Shown: positions 47,590 to 59,825 of the stretch, in pieces | Numbering within the stretch: the stretch's first letter is position 1 | Layout of the letters: every line of letters begins with the position of its first letter | Assembly: GCF_024166365.1 (NCBI RefSeq) | Contig: NC_064825.1 | Span: forward strand, 104,360,480 to 104,424,479 | Direction of reading: 5' to 3' | Length of the DNA stretch: 64,000 bases | Source: Elephas maximus indicus | Lineage: Eukaryota; Chordata; Mammalia; Proboscidea; Elephantidae | Notes under the pieces: model-generated | Database searches by the model: none | Told to the model about the DNA's origin: nothing | The model's input: only the letters and a program-made list of their open reading frames with translations | Position numbers and translations under genes: made by a program

Positions 47590-49274
47590 TAGTAAGTAAT
47601 TCAAGCCTCAAGTTGCAATAGTAAAGGATTCCATGGGGAAAATAGTAAATGATGCAGGAAGCATCAAAAAAAGATGCAAGGAATACACAGTCATTATACC
47701 AAAAAGAATTAGTCGATATTCAACCATTTCAATACGTGGCATATGATCAGGAGCTGATGGTACTGAAGGAAGAAGTCCAAGCTGCTCTGAAGGCAATGGC
47801 GAAAAACAAGGCTCCAGGAATTGATGGAATATCAATTGAGATGTTTCAACAAACAGATGCAGCGCTGTAGGTGCTCACTTGTCTATGCCAAGAAATATGG
47901 AAGACAGCTTCCTGGCAAACTGATTGGAAGAGATCCATATTTATGCCTATTCCCAAGAAAGGTGATCCAACTGAATGTGGAAATTATAGAACAATATCAT
48001 TACTATCACACGCAAGCAAAATTCTGCTGAAGATCATTCAAAAACGGCTGCAGCAGTATATCGACAGGGAACTGACAGAAATTCAGGCCGGTTTCAGAAG
48101 AGGACGTGGAACCAGGGATATCATTGCTGATGTCAGATGGATCCAGGCTGAAAGCAGAGAATACCAGAAGGATGTTTACCTGTGTTTTATTGATTATGCA
48201 AAAACATTTGACTGTGTGGATCGTAACAAACTATGGACAACACTGCGAAGAATGGGAATTCCAGAACACTTAATTGTGCTCATGAGGAACCTTTACATAG
48301 ATCAAGAGGCAGTTGTTCGGACAGAACGAGGGGATAGCGAATGGTTTAAAGTCAGGAAAGGTGTGCGTCTGGATTGTATTCTTTCACCATACCTATTCAA
48401 TCTGTATGCTGAACAAATAATACGAGAAGCTGGACTATACGAAGAGGAACGGGGCATCAGGATTGGAGGAAGACTCATTAACAACCTGTGTTATGCAGAT
48501 GACACAACCTTGCTTGCTGAATGTGAAGAGGACTTGAAGCACTTACTAATGAAGATCAAGGACCACAGCCTTCAGTATGGATTACACCTCAACATAAAGA
48601 AAACAAAAATCCTCACAACTGGACCAATGACCAACATCATGATAAACGGAGAAAAGATTGAAGTTGCCAAGGATTTCATTTTACTTGGATCCACAATCAA
48701 CAGCCATGGAAGCAGCAGTCAAGAAATCAAAAGATGCATTGCATTGGGCAAATCTGCTGCAAAGGACCTCTTCAACGTGTTGAAGAGCAAAGATGTCACC
48801 CTGAAGACTAAGGTGCGCCTGACCCAAGCCATGGTATTTTCAATCATATCATATGCATGTGAAAGCTGGACAATGATTAAGGAAGACTGAAGAAGAGTTG
48901 ATACCTTTGAATTGTGGTGTTGCTGAAGAATATTGAATATACCATAGACTGCCAAAAGAATGAACAAATCTGTCTTAGAAGAAGTACAACCAGAATGCTC
49001 CTTAGAAGCAAGGATGGCGAGACTGGGTCTTACATACTTTGGACATGTTGTCAGGACGGATTAGTCCCTGGAGAAGGACATCATACTTGGCAGAGTACAG
49101 GGTCAGTGGAAAAGTGGAAGACCCTCAATGAGGTAGATTGACACAGTGGCTGCAACAATGAGCTCAAGCACAACATCGATTGTAAGGATGGCACAGGACC
49201 GGGCAGTGTTTTGTTCTGTTGTGCATAGGATCGCTATGAATCAGAACTGACTCGATGGCACCTAACAACAACAA
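47590..49274 (+). mobile_element. RTE-clade LINE, best-preserved copy in the window
   Basis: The frame 47871-48890 (339 codons) carries nearly the whole RT domain: motif A FIDYAKTFDCVD, motif B region CILSPYLFNLYAEQII (the usual RQG before it reads RLD), active site YADDTTLL, then LHLNIKKTKILTTGP and YACESWTM. The upstream frame 47649-47870 (NKAPGIDGISIEMF) is separated from it by one TAG (47868-47870), and the frame ends at a TGA (48888-48890) where sister copies continue. The endonuclease part is missing (5' truncation). The 3' tail is at 49260-49274. It is related to the Bov-B/RTE1_LA lineage and probably inactive. Confidence 0.9.
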
Positions 49275-49695
49275 CGATAAACGGTATTGTTTTCCTGATA
49301 TCCTTTACAAAGCTCTCTTTGTTGGTGTATACGAATCCAAATAATTTTTTTATGTTGATCTTGTATTCTGCTTCTCTGTTGAATCTTTCTATTAGTTCCA
49401 GTGTTTTTTTTTTGTTTGTTTGTTTTGTTTTTTTTCCTTTTGTGTGTGTGTGTGTATGTGGAATATTTAGGGTTTTCTGTGTATAGGACCATATCTGCAA
49501 ATAGGGGTAGTTTTATTTCTTCCTTTCCAATTTGGATGCCCTTATTTCTTTTTCTTAACTTTGTTGCCCTAGGTTACTTCTAGCAATATGTTAAATAAGT
49601 GTGGCAATAAAGCATATCATGGTCTTGTTCCCAGCCTCAGGGTGAATGCTTTCAGCCTCTCTCCATTGAGAATGACATTGTTTGTTGGTTTCGTA
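49275..49695 (-). mobile_element. L1 fragment (antisense), direct copy of part of L1 no. 1
   Basis: Matches 11375-11770 of L1 no. 1 in the same orientation, ending at the same RTE target site. Includes a TG microsatellite at 49437-49456. Confidence 0.8.
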
Positions 49696-50902
49696 CGTTT
49701 TTGTTGTTAGGTGCCATGTAGTTGGCTTAAATTCATAACCAAATCAAAACCAAACCTTGTGCCATCGAGTTGATTCCGACTCATAGCGACTCTATAGGAC
49801 AGAGTAGAACTGCCCCATAGAGTTTCCAAGGAGTGCCTGGCCGACTCGAACTGCTAACCCTTTGGTTAGCAGCCCTAGCACTTAACCACTACACCACCAG
49901 GGTTTCTCCTTAAATTCATAGTGACCCTATATAAAACAGAAGAAAACATTGCCCAACCCTGCCCCGTCCTCAAGATCATTGTTATGCTTAAGCCCACTGT
50001 TGCAACCATTGTGTCAATCCATCTTGTTGAGGGTATTCTGCTTTTTTACTGATCCTCTGCTTTACCAAATGTGATGTTCTTCTCAAGGGAACAATCCCTC
50101 CTGATAATATGTTCAAATTATGTGAGACATAGTCTCGCCATCCTTGTTTCTAAGGAGCATTCTGGTTGTGCTTCTTCTAGGACGGATTTGTTCATTCCTC
50201 TGGTATATTCAATATTCTTTGCCACCACCAAATTCAAAAGTGTCAATTCTTCTCCATCTTCCTTATTCATCCTCCAGCTTTCACATGCATATGAAGCGAT
50301 TGAAAACTCCATGACTTGGGTTAGGCGCTCCTAGTCTTCAAGGTGACATCTTTGCTTCTCAACATTTTGAAGAGGTTTCTTGCACCGGATTTGCCCAATG
50401 TTAATGGTTTTTTTTCATTTCTTGACTGCTGTTTCCATGGATGTTGATTGTGGATCCAAGTAGAAAGGGTTCCTTGACAACTTCAATCTTTTCTCCATTT
50501 ATCATGATGCTGCTTATTGGTCCACTTGTGAGGATTTTTGTTTTCTTTATGTTGAGGTATGATCCATACTGAAGGGTGTGGTCTTTGATCTTCATTAGCA
50601 AGTTCTTCAAGTTCTCTTCATTTTCAGCAAGCAAGTTTGTGTCGTCTGCATAACGCAGGTTGTTAATAAGTCTTCCTCCAATGCTAATGCCACACTCTTC
50701 TTCATGTAGTCCAGTGTCTTGGATTATTTGCCCAGCATGCAGATTGAATACGGTGAAAGGATACAACGCTGATATGCATCTTTCTTGAGTTTAAACCATG
50801 CAGTGTCCCCTTGTTCTGTTCAAAAGACTGCCTCTTTATCCATGTACAGATTCCTCATGAACACAATCAAGTATTCTGGAAGTCCCATTCTTTGAAATGT
50901 TC
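49696..50902 (-). mobile_element. RTE-clade LINE (antisense), second copy of the insertion at 11771
   Basis: Same insertion site in L1 (tggtttcgta at 49686-49695) and same diagnostic wording as 11771-12810. It is cut off at 50902, where a head-to-head inverted block begins. It holds an AfroSINE (49738-49908). A broken C-terminal RTE frame is visible at 50401-50766 (YADDTNLLAENEE). Confidence 0.85.
49738..49908 (-). mobile_element. AfroSINE (antisense), nested in an RTE
   Basis: Complete SINE with a perfect 12 bp target duplication, cttaaattcata, at 49726-49737 and 49909-49920. Not present in the sister RTE copies at 11771 and 51774, so it inserted after the spacer duplication. Confidence 0.92.
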
Positions 50903-51418
50903 CATGGACTAACAAAAGAATGAACAAATCTGTCTTGGAAGAAGCACAACCTGAATGCTCCTTGGAAGAAGCACAACCTGAATGCTCCTTGGAAGCAAGG
51001 ATGGCAAAACTACATCTCACATTCTTTGGATATGTTATCAGGGAGAATCAGTCCCTGGAGAAAGACATGATGCTTTGTAAAGTAGAAGGTCCGCAGAAAA
51101 GAGGAAGACCCTCAATGAGGTGAATTGACACAGTGGCTGCAACAATGAGCTCAAGCATAGCAAGGATTGTGAGGATCTGTTGTAAACAGAGTCCCTATGA
51201 GTCACAATGAAAATCCTGGTGTTGTAGTTGTTAAGTGCTATGGCTGCTAACTAAACGGCAGCACTTCGAATCCACTAGGAGTTCCTTGTAAACCATGGAG
51301 CAGTTCTACTCTGTCCTGTAGGGTCACTATGAGTCAGAATCAACTCCACAGCAATGGCTTTTTTTTTTTTTTTTGGTTTATGGGTAGGAACTGACCCAAA
51401 ACACATAAAAAAAAAAAA
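50903..51418 (+). mobile_element. RTE 3' end with nested AfroSINE, inverted copy of 13918-14430
   Basis: The reverse complement of the RTE/SINE nest in L1 no. 1. Its left end is the breakpoint with the opposite-strand RTE at 50902. A 27 bp tandem duplication (50938-50964 and 50965-50991) is unique to this copy. Confidence 0.8.
51206..51385 (+). mobile_element. AfroSINE (sense), inverted counterpart of 13955-14133
   Basis: Occupies the same position within the same RTE, so it predates the spacer duplication. Confidence 0.85.
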
Positions 51419-51773
51419 TCTCATGAATATACATGAAAAAATTCTACTCAATAGAATACAGCATCATAAAAAAACAAAACAAAACAAAAAAAAAAAAACC
51501 ACAACCACGCAGGACTCATACTAGGTATGCAAAGGTAGTTCAACGTTAGAAAATCAAACAATGTAATCTACCACATAAATAAAACAAGAGGAAAGAATCA
51601 CATAATTATGTCATTCAAAGTGGAAAAGGATTTGATAAAATCCAACACAAAGTCCTGATTTAAAAAAAGGAAAAAAAAAAAAACCCAAAATTCTCAATAG
51701 AATAGGAATAGATGGGAAATTCCTGAATATATTAAAAAGCACCTATATTTTTTGGGGGGGCTATACAAAACCA
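51419..51773 (+). mobile_element. L1 fragment (sense), inverted copy of 13582-13906
   Basis: ORF2 sequence in sense matching L1 no. 1 in reverse, including the A-rich stretches at 51465-51500 and 51662-51684. Confidence 0.8.
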
Positions 51774-53581
51774 GTAAAATTGCTGATCAGAAGATTTAAA
51801 ATAGCAGCTTGAGAAGACAAACTAAAGTATTATAAGGGTATGTGCAAAGAGTTTGTCCAAAAGAGAAGAACATGTTCTGCATTTCTCAAGCTGAAAGAAC
51901 TCAAGAGAAAATTCAAGATCCTTGTTGCAACAGTAAAAGAGTCTACAGGGAAAATAGTAAACAACCCAGGAAGCATCAAAACAAGATGAAAAAAAAAAAA
52001 AAAATACACAGAGTCGCTATACCAAAAAGAATTGGTCAATGTTTAAGCATTTCAGGAGGTAACCTATGGTACTGAAGGAAGAGGAGAAAGTTGCACTGAA
52101 GGCATCGGCGACAAACAAAGCTCTAGGAATTGACAGAATGCCAGTTGAGATGTTTCAACAGATGGATGCAGCACTGGAAGTGCTCACTTGTCTATGCCAA
52201 GAAATTTGAAAGACTGCTACTTGGCCATCTGACTGGAAGAGATCCGTATTTGTGCCCATTCCCAAGAGAAGTGACCCAACTAAATGTGTAAATTATCGAA
52301 CAATGTCATCATTATTACATGCATGTAAAATTTTGCTGAAGATCATTCAAAAGTGGCTACAGCAGTACATCAACAGGGAACTGTCAGATATTCAACCTAG
52401 ATTCAGAAGAGGACATAGAATGAGGATTATCAATGCTGATGTCAGATGGATCCTGGCTGAAAGCAATGAATATCAGAAAGATGCTTGCCTGGCTTTTATT
52501 GACTATGCAAAGACATTCGACTGTGTGGATCATAACACATTATGGATAGCATTGTGAAAAATGGGACTTCCAAAACACTTAATTGTGCTCTTGAGGAATC
52601 TGTACGTGGATCAAGAGGCAGTCTTTTGAACAGAACAAAGAGATACTGCATGGTTTAAATTCAGGAAAGGCGTGTGTCAGGGTTGTATCCTTTCACCATA
52701 CCTATTTAATCTGCATGCTGGGCAAATAATCCAAGAAACTGGTCCATATGAAGAAGAATGTGGCATTAGGATTGGAGGAAGACTTATTAACAACCTGGGT
52801 TATGCAGATGACACAAACGTGCTTGCTGAAAGTGAAGAGGACTTGAAGCACTTACTAATTAAGATCAATAACCACAACCTTCAGTATGGATTTACACTTC
52901 GACATAAAGAAAACAAAAACCCTCACAAGTGGACCAATAAGCAGCATCATGATAAACGAAGAAAAGATTGAAGTTGTCAAGGAATCCTTTTTACTTGGAT
53001 CCACAATCGACACCTATGGAAGCAACAGGCAAGAAATCCAAAAACCCATTGCACTGGGCAAATCTGGTGCAAGAAACCTCTTCAAAATGTTCAAAAGCAG
53101 AGATGTCACCTTGAAGACTAAGGTGTGCCGGACCCAAGTCATTGTGTTTTCAATCTCCTCATATGCATGTGAAAGCTGGAGGATGAATAAGGAAGACGGA
53201 GAAGAACTGACACTTTTGAATTTGGTGTTGGCAAAGAATATTGAATATACTATGAACTGCCAGAGAAATGAACAAGTCTATCTTGGAAAGAGCACAACCA
53301 AAATGCTCCTTAGAGACAACGATGGTGAGATTATGTCTCACATAATTTGAACATGTTATCAGGAGGGATTGTTCCCTTGAGAAGAACATCATACTTGGTA
53401 AAGTAGACCATCAGTGAAAAAGAAGAAGAACTTCAAAGAGATGGATTGATACAATGGCTGCAACAGTAGGCTTAAGCATAACAATGATTGTGAGGATGGT
53501 GCAGGACTGAGTAATATTTCTTTCTGTTGTACATAGGGTCGCTATGAATTTAAGCCAAATAGATGGCACCTAACAACAACA
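51774..53581 (+). mobile_element. RTE-clade LINE (sense), inverted copy of the insertion at 11771
   Basis: RT words in two frames: 52252-52557 (FIDYAKTFDCVDHNTLW) and 52672-52971 (CILSPYLFNLHAGQII, YADDTNVLAESEEDL), then the C-terminal frame 52886-53350. Flanked by tacaaaacca (51764-51773) and tacaaaa (53582-53588). It shares the diagnostic wording ctgcatgctgggcaaataat with 49696-50902. Inactive. Confidence 0.85.
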
Positions 53582-54983
53582 TACAAAATTATCATCCAGT
53601 GTCATTCTCAATGGAGAGAGGCTGAAAGCATTCACCCTAAGAATGGGAAGAAGACAATGATGTGCTTTATTGGTACTCTTATTTAACATAAGGTAAGAAA
53701 AAGAAATAAAGGCTCTCCAAATTGGGAAGGAAGAAATAAAACTATCCCTATTTGCTGATGATATGATCTTACACATAGAAAACCCCAAATATTCCACAAA
53801 CACACACACATACAAGAAAAAAAAAAAAACAAAAAAACTCCTGGAACTAGTACAAAGATACAGCAGAGTAGTGGGATACAAGATCAACGTATACAAATCA
53901 TTTGGATTCATATACATAAACAAAGAGAGCTTTGTAAAGGAAATCAGGAAAACAATACCATTTATAATAGCCCCTAAAAAGATAAAATACTTAGGTATAA
54001 ATCTAACCAGGAACGTAAAAGACCTATACAAAGAAAAATTCAGAACACTACAACAAGAATCCAAAAGAGACCTACATAAATGGAAAATAACATACCATGC
54101 TCATGAATAGGAGGAGTCAACATTGAGAAAATGTCAATTTTACCGAAGAGATCTACAGATATAATGCAATCCCAATCCAAATACCAACAGCATTCTTTAA
54201 CAAGATGGATAAACAAATCTCTTTAAATGGAAAAGAAAGTGTCCCAGATAAAAAAGGCATTATTGAAGAAAAAGAACAAAGTAGGAAGGCCTCACACTAC
54301 CTGATATCAGAGCTTACTATATAGCCACAGTAGTGAAAACAACCTTGTACTGGTAAAATGACAGATGCATAGGCCAAACGAACACAATCAAGAACCCAGA
54401 GGTAAATCATTCCACCAATTGTCAGTTGATCTTTGACAAAGGACTAAAATCCATTAAATAAGAAAAAGACTTTTCAAAACATGGTGCTGGCAAATCTGGA
54501 CATCCATCTGTAAAAAAATGAAACAGGACCCCATACTTCACACCATACACAAAAATTAACTCAAAATGGATCGAAGTCATAAATATAAAAAGTTAAATGA
54601 TAAAGATCATGGAAGAAAAAATAGGGAAATGCTAGGGGCCCTGTTATATGGCATAAATACAATGCAAACCATTACTTACAATGGACACACACAAGAAAAT
54701 AAGTTAGATAACTGGGATCTTCTAAAAATTAAACAATTATGCTCATCAAAAGACTTCACCAAAGGGGTAACAAGAGAACACACAGAGAAAAAAAAAAAAA
54801 TTTGACTAAGACATATCCAAGAAGGTTCTAATGTCTCAAATCTATAGAATACTTCAACACCAAAACAACAAAAAGACAAAAATCCAATTGAAAAATGAGC
54901 AAAGGATACGAACACACACTTCATCAAAGAAGATATTCAGGCAGCTACGACATACGAGAAAATGTTCACAATCATTAGCCATT
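53582..54983 (+). mobile_element. L1 ORF2 fragment (sense), inverted copy of 10381-11770
   Basis: Sense L1 ORF2, including the post-RT region in the frame 53763-54110 (KSFGFIYINKESFVKEIRK, KIKYLGINLTRNVKDLYKE). Matches L1 no. 1 in reverse. Confidence 0.85.
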
Positions 54984-56774
54984 GTTGTTGTTGTTAGGTG
55001 CCTTCCAGTCATTTCCAACACATAGTGACCCTATGTACAACAGAAAGAAACACTGGCCGGTCCTACGCTGTCCTCACAGTTGTTATGCTTGAGCCCATTG
55101 TTGTAACCTCTGTATCAAACCATCGCCTTGAAGATCTTCCTCTTTTTTGCTGACCCCCTGCTTTGCCAAGTATGGTGTTCTTTTCCAGTGACTCCTCCCC
55201 CCGATAACATGCCCAAAGTATTTGACAGGAAGTCCTGCTATTCTTGGTACTAAGGAGCATTCTGGCTGTGCTTACTCAGAAACAGATGTGTTCGTTCTTC
55301 TGGCAGTCCGTGGTATATGGTATATGCAATATTCCTCATCAACAGCACAATTCAAAGATGTCTTTTCTTCATACATCCTTATTCATTGTCTAGTTTTCAC
55401 ACGCATATGAGGCAATTGAAAACACCATGGTTCGGTCAGGCACACCTTAGTCCTTAAAGTGACATCTTTACTCTTTCACACTTTAAAGAGGTGTTTTGCA
55501 GCAGACTTGCCCAATGCAATATGCTCTTTGATTTCTTGACTGCTGCTTCCATTGCTGTTGATTGTTGATGCAAGTAAAATGAATTTCTTGACAACTTCAA
55601 TTGTTTCTCTGTTTATCATGATGTTGTTTATTGGTCCACTTGTGAAGGCTTTTATTTTCTTTATGTTAAGGTTTAATCTATACTGAAAGCTATAGTTTTT
55701 GGTGTTCAAGAACTTCAAGTCCTCTTCACTTTTAGCAAGCAGGGTTGTGTCATCTGCATAACATAGGTTGTTAATGAGTCCTCCTCCAATTCTGTTGCCC
55801 GCCTGTTCTTCTTCATATAGTTTAGCTGCTTGGATTATTTGTTCAGCATACAGATTGAATAAGCATGGTGAAAGGATACAAACCTGACCTACACCTTTCC
55901 TGATTTTCAACCACACAGTATTCTTTTGTTCTGTTTGAAAGACTGCCTCTTGGTCTGTATATATATTCCACATGAGCACAATTAAGCGTTCTGGAATTCC
56001 CATTCTTCTTAACGTTACCCATAATTTGGATACTTTGGCATAGTCAATAAACACAGTAAACAGCTTTCTGGCATTCTCTAGTTTCAGCCAAGATTCATCT
56101 GTCATCAGCAATGATATCCTTTGTTCCTCATCCTCCAAATCGTGCTTGAATTTCTGGAAGCTCCCTGTCAATGTACTGCTGCAACTGTTTTTGAATAATC
56201 TTGAGCAACATTTTACTTCTGGGTGGTATTAATGATATTCTTTGATAATTTCTGCAAACGATAATTTCTTTTAAATGATCACAAATATGGATCTCTTCTA
56301 GTTGGTTGGCCAGGTAGCTGTCTTCCAAATTTCTTGGCATAAACAAGTGTGGACTTCCAGCGCTGCATGAATTTGTTGAAACATTTCAGTTGGTATTCTG
56401 TCAATTCCTGGAGCCTTGTTTTATGCCAGTGCCTTCAGTGCAGCTTGGACCTCTTCCTTTAGTACCATTGATTCCTGATCACATGCTACCTCCTGAAATG
56501 GTTGAATGTCAACAAATTCTTTTTAATATGGTGACTCTGTATATTGCTTCCATTGTTTTGATGCTTCCCGAATCACTTAATATTTTCCCATACTTTAATG
56601 TTGCAACTCAAGGCTTGAATTTTTCTTCAGTTCTTTCAGCTTAAAAAATGACGAGTGTGTTCTTCCCTTTTCTTTTTCTAACTCTAGGTCTTTGTGCATT
56701 TTGTAATGCTTTACTTTGTCTTTTCAAGCAGTCCTTTGAAATTGTGTGTTCAACTGCTTTACTTCATTGTTCAC
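54984..56774 (-). mobile_element. RTE-clade LINE (antisense), inverted copy of the insertion at 8584
   Basis: Frame 55476-56171 holds a broken RT (CILSPCLFNLYAEQII, YADDTTLLAKSEEDL). Flanked by tagccatt (54976-54983 and 56775-56782), the same L1 target as 8577-8583 and 10374-10380. It shares the unusual motif LKFLNTKNYS with the counterpart LKHLNTKDYS at 9468-9992. Confidence 0.85.
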
Positions 56775-58250
56775 TAGCCATTAGGGAAATGCAAATCAAA
56801 ACTACAAAGAGATATCGTGTCGCCCGGACATTACTGGAACTCATAAAAATAAAACAGAAAATGACAAATGTTGGAGAGGTCGTGGGGAGATTGGCTCTCT
56901 TATGCACTACTGGTGGAAATGTAAAATATGGTGACTCCTTGAAATGCTAGAAATAAAATACCATACAATCCAGTAATCCCATTCCTAGGAATATATCCTA
57001 GAGAAATAAGAACTGTCACAAGAATAAACATATGCACACTAATGTTCATTGTAGCATTATTCATAACAGAAAAAAATGGAAGCAACCTATGTGCCCATCA
57101 CACAAATTATGGTACATATGCATACTACATAATAATAAAGAAAAAAGATAAATCCTCAAAACATTGCACAACATGGATGAATCTGGAGTACATTATGCTG
57201 AGCGAAATTAGTCAATCACTAAAGGATGACTATTGTGTGAGACCACTAGAGAAAAGTTTTATACACACGCAGAAAAACCAATCTGATGATTACGAGGGAG
57301 GGGAGGGATGTGTTGAGAGAACCACTAACTAGACAGTAGGCAAGTGCTAACTTTGGTGATGGGGAAGACAACACACAATACATGGGAAGTCAGTACTTCT
57401 TGACCAAGGCAAAGTCTTAGAAGCTTCCTAGACAAACCCAAACACCTCGAGGGACAGAGTTACTGGGGTTGAGGGCTGGAGGCCATGATCTCTGGGGACA
57501 TGTAGCACAACTGGCATAAAATAATTCATAAACAAAAGGTTTAAAATCCTACTTTGCTGAGTAGTGGCATCTGGGGTCCTAAAAGCTTGTGAGCTCCCTC
57601 TAAGATACATCTGCTGATCCCATCCTGTGTGGAGCAGAGGAGATTGAAGAAAACCAAAGACATAAGGACAATATTAGTCCAAAGGACCAAAGAACCACAG
57701 CCTCCACCAGGCTAAGCCCAGAATAATTAGCTGGTGCCTGGCTACCACTACCGGCTGCTCTGACAAAGATCACAATAGAGGGTCCCAGACAGAGTGGGCG
57801 AAAAATGTAGAGCAAAATTGAAATTCACAAAAAAAGACCAGACTTACTGGTCTGACAGAGACTTGAGGAACCCCCAAGACTATGGCCCCCAGACACCCTC
57901 CTGACTCAGAGCTGAAGCCACTCCTGAAGTCCATGTTTCAGTCAAAGGCTAGACACATCTATAAAACAAAGAGTAACACATGTGAGGAACATCCTTCTTC
58001 GTTCAGTCAATTGCAGGAGATTAAATGGGTAACCGCCCTGCCCCAAAAGCAAAGATGAGAAGGCAGGAAGGGACTAGAAAAGTGTAGGAATGGACGAGGG
58101 GTACCCAGGGTATAATGCAAAGGAGGGAGAGGGTTGACACTTTGTGGGAATTACAACCAAGGACACAAAATGATTTACGTATAAAATTTGAGTGAGAAAC
58201 TAATTCATGCTGTAAACTTTCAGCTAAAGCACAGTAAAAATTTTTTTAAA
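56775..58250 (+). mobile_element. L1 3' part (sense), inverted copy of 7062-8576
   Basis: End of ORF2 and the 3' UTR of L1 in sense, ending in an A-rich tail at about 58240, next to the inverted minisatellite. Confidence 0.85.
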
Positions 58251-58259
58251 AGATTAATC

Positions 58260-58555
58260 ACGTGTAAACAGATAGAAAATTGTTTGTGGTGGACACAGAC
58301 CTGGTTATGGTAGATAGATATCTGAATGGTTGGATAAAGACCTGTGTGTGGTTAGACACAGACTTAACGGTTTGTCAGTCTTAGACTCTTATGTGTTCAC
58401 ATATTGACTCATATGTGATCAGGTATAGACCCCTGTGTGCTCAGATACAGACACTTGTGTGTTTATATATAGATCCCTGTGTGACCTTAGACCCATGTGT
58501 AGACTGATACAAGTCTATGTGTGTTTGGTACACACCTGTGTCTTTAGTTTTGAGG
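58260..58555. repeat. Inverted copy of the minisatellite
   Basis: Reverse complement of 6776-7060 with the same unit order, for example cctgtgtgaccttagaccca. Confidence 0.75.
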
Positions 58556-59192
58556 ATTGTGCAGTAACTCATGCTAGCAAAAAACACTGAATCTTTTCAG
58601 ATCAACTCATTGAAAGTGTGAATCAAATGTAAATAAGAGAATTCCCTTTGTAAATCAGAAAACAGAAAGGCAAGTTGTATGTACACTCTGTGGAACCAAC
58701 TACATGTTTTATAGAGATTTTTAAATCAAGACTTCACAATATGCTGCTTATTCAGTATGAGAAATCCAGATTATTATGATATACTCTTTTTTTCAGTAGA
58801 GGTATTTCAAGACATGAAATTCTAAATATAATTTTTTAGGAATTTCTGAGCCTTATAAAATGACTTTAAGATTTGTCAAGAAGAATTAATATTGGAAATT
58901 GCAAAAAAAAACCATTTTAAATGGGTAAGCAATAGGGAAGATTATTGCTACCAGATAATATAAATACACGTTAAAAATCTTCGATCACTGAAATAGTGTG
59001 TTAGTGTAGAGGATTAAAAAAAAAAGTAGAAGAAATGAAAGAAATGGCGAAAAGACTGAACACAAATAATTTACAAAGGTTATGGAGTGAATTCTATGTC
59101 TGTCTATTTATGTTCATGGTCCGTTGTCTATTTATGTCCCAGACATTGTGAAAGAAACAGAAAGCACAAAGACAACTAAGGAATATCCCTGA
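58556..59192 (-). repeat. Inverted copy of the tail of unit A (6160-6775)
   Basis: Reverse complement of A1 sequence. Similarity ends near 59192, opposite A1 position about 6160. Noncoding. Confidence 0.7.
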
Positions 59193-59229
59193 CACTTTTA
59201 TGTGTTTCTGTGTTTTATTGTCAGATTTA

Positions 59230-59435
59230 ATGTTAGGAGACAACGTTCTGCTGCTATTCGTAAGGTTTTCACTGGCTAATTCTTTTCAGAAGTAGACTGC
59301 CAGGTCCATCTTCCTAGTCTGTCTTAGTCTGGAAGCTCAGCTGAAGCCTGTCATCCATGCATCCTGCTAGTATCTGAATACCAGTGGCATAGCTTCCAGC
59401 ATCACAGCAATATGCAAGCCCCCTCAGTAGTACAA
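59230..59435 (-). mobile_element. Unidentified interspersed repeat, possibly an old AfroSINE-related piece
   Basis: The stretch around 59270-59300 (ttttcagaagtagactgcca) resembles the middle segment of long AfroSINE-like repeats, but the rest is unfamiliar. It sits at the right inversion breakpoint. Confidence 0.3.
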
Positions 59436-59439
59436 GAAG

Positions 59440-59825
59440 AAGAGTTGACACCTTTAAATTGTGGTGTTGGCAAAGAATATTGAATATACCACGGACTGCC
59501 AAAAGAATGAACAAATCTGTCTTGGAAGAAGAACAACCATAATGCTCCTTAGAAGCAAGGATGGTGAGACTGCATCTTACATACTTTGGACATGTTTTCA
59601 GAAGGAATCAGTCCCTGGGGAAGGCCATCATGCTTGGCAAAGTACAGGGCCAGTGGAAAAGAGGAAGACCCTCAACTAGGTAGGTTGACACAGTGGCTGC
59701 AACAATGGGCTCAAGCATAACAACAATTGTAAGGATGGCACGGAACTGGGCAACATTTGGTTCTGTTGTGCATAGGGTCGCTATGAGTCAGAACCAACCT
59801 GACGGCACCTAACAATAACAACAGC
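59440..59825 (+). mobile_element. RTE-clade LINE 3' end (sense)
   Basis: The last 390 bp of an RTE (CQKNEQICLGRRTT-like frame), ending with the standard tail aacctgacggcacctaacaa and CAA/TAA repeats. Confidence 0.85.

Noticed and set aside
54566-54805. Small lysine-rich open frames around 54566-55025
   Set aside because: They are sense or antisense scraps of L1 ORF2 in the inverted spacer copy.
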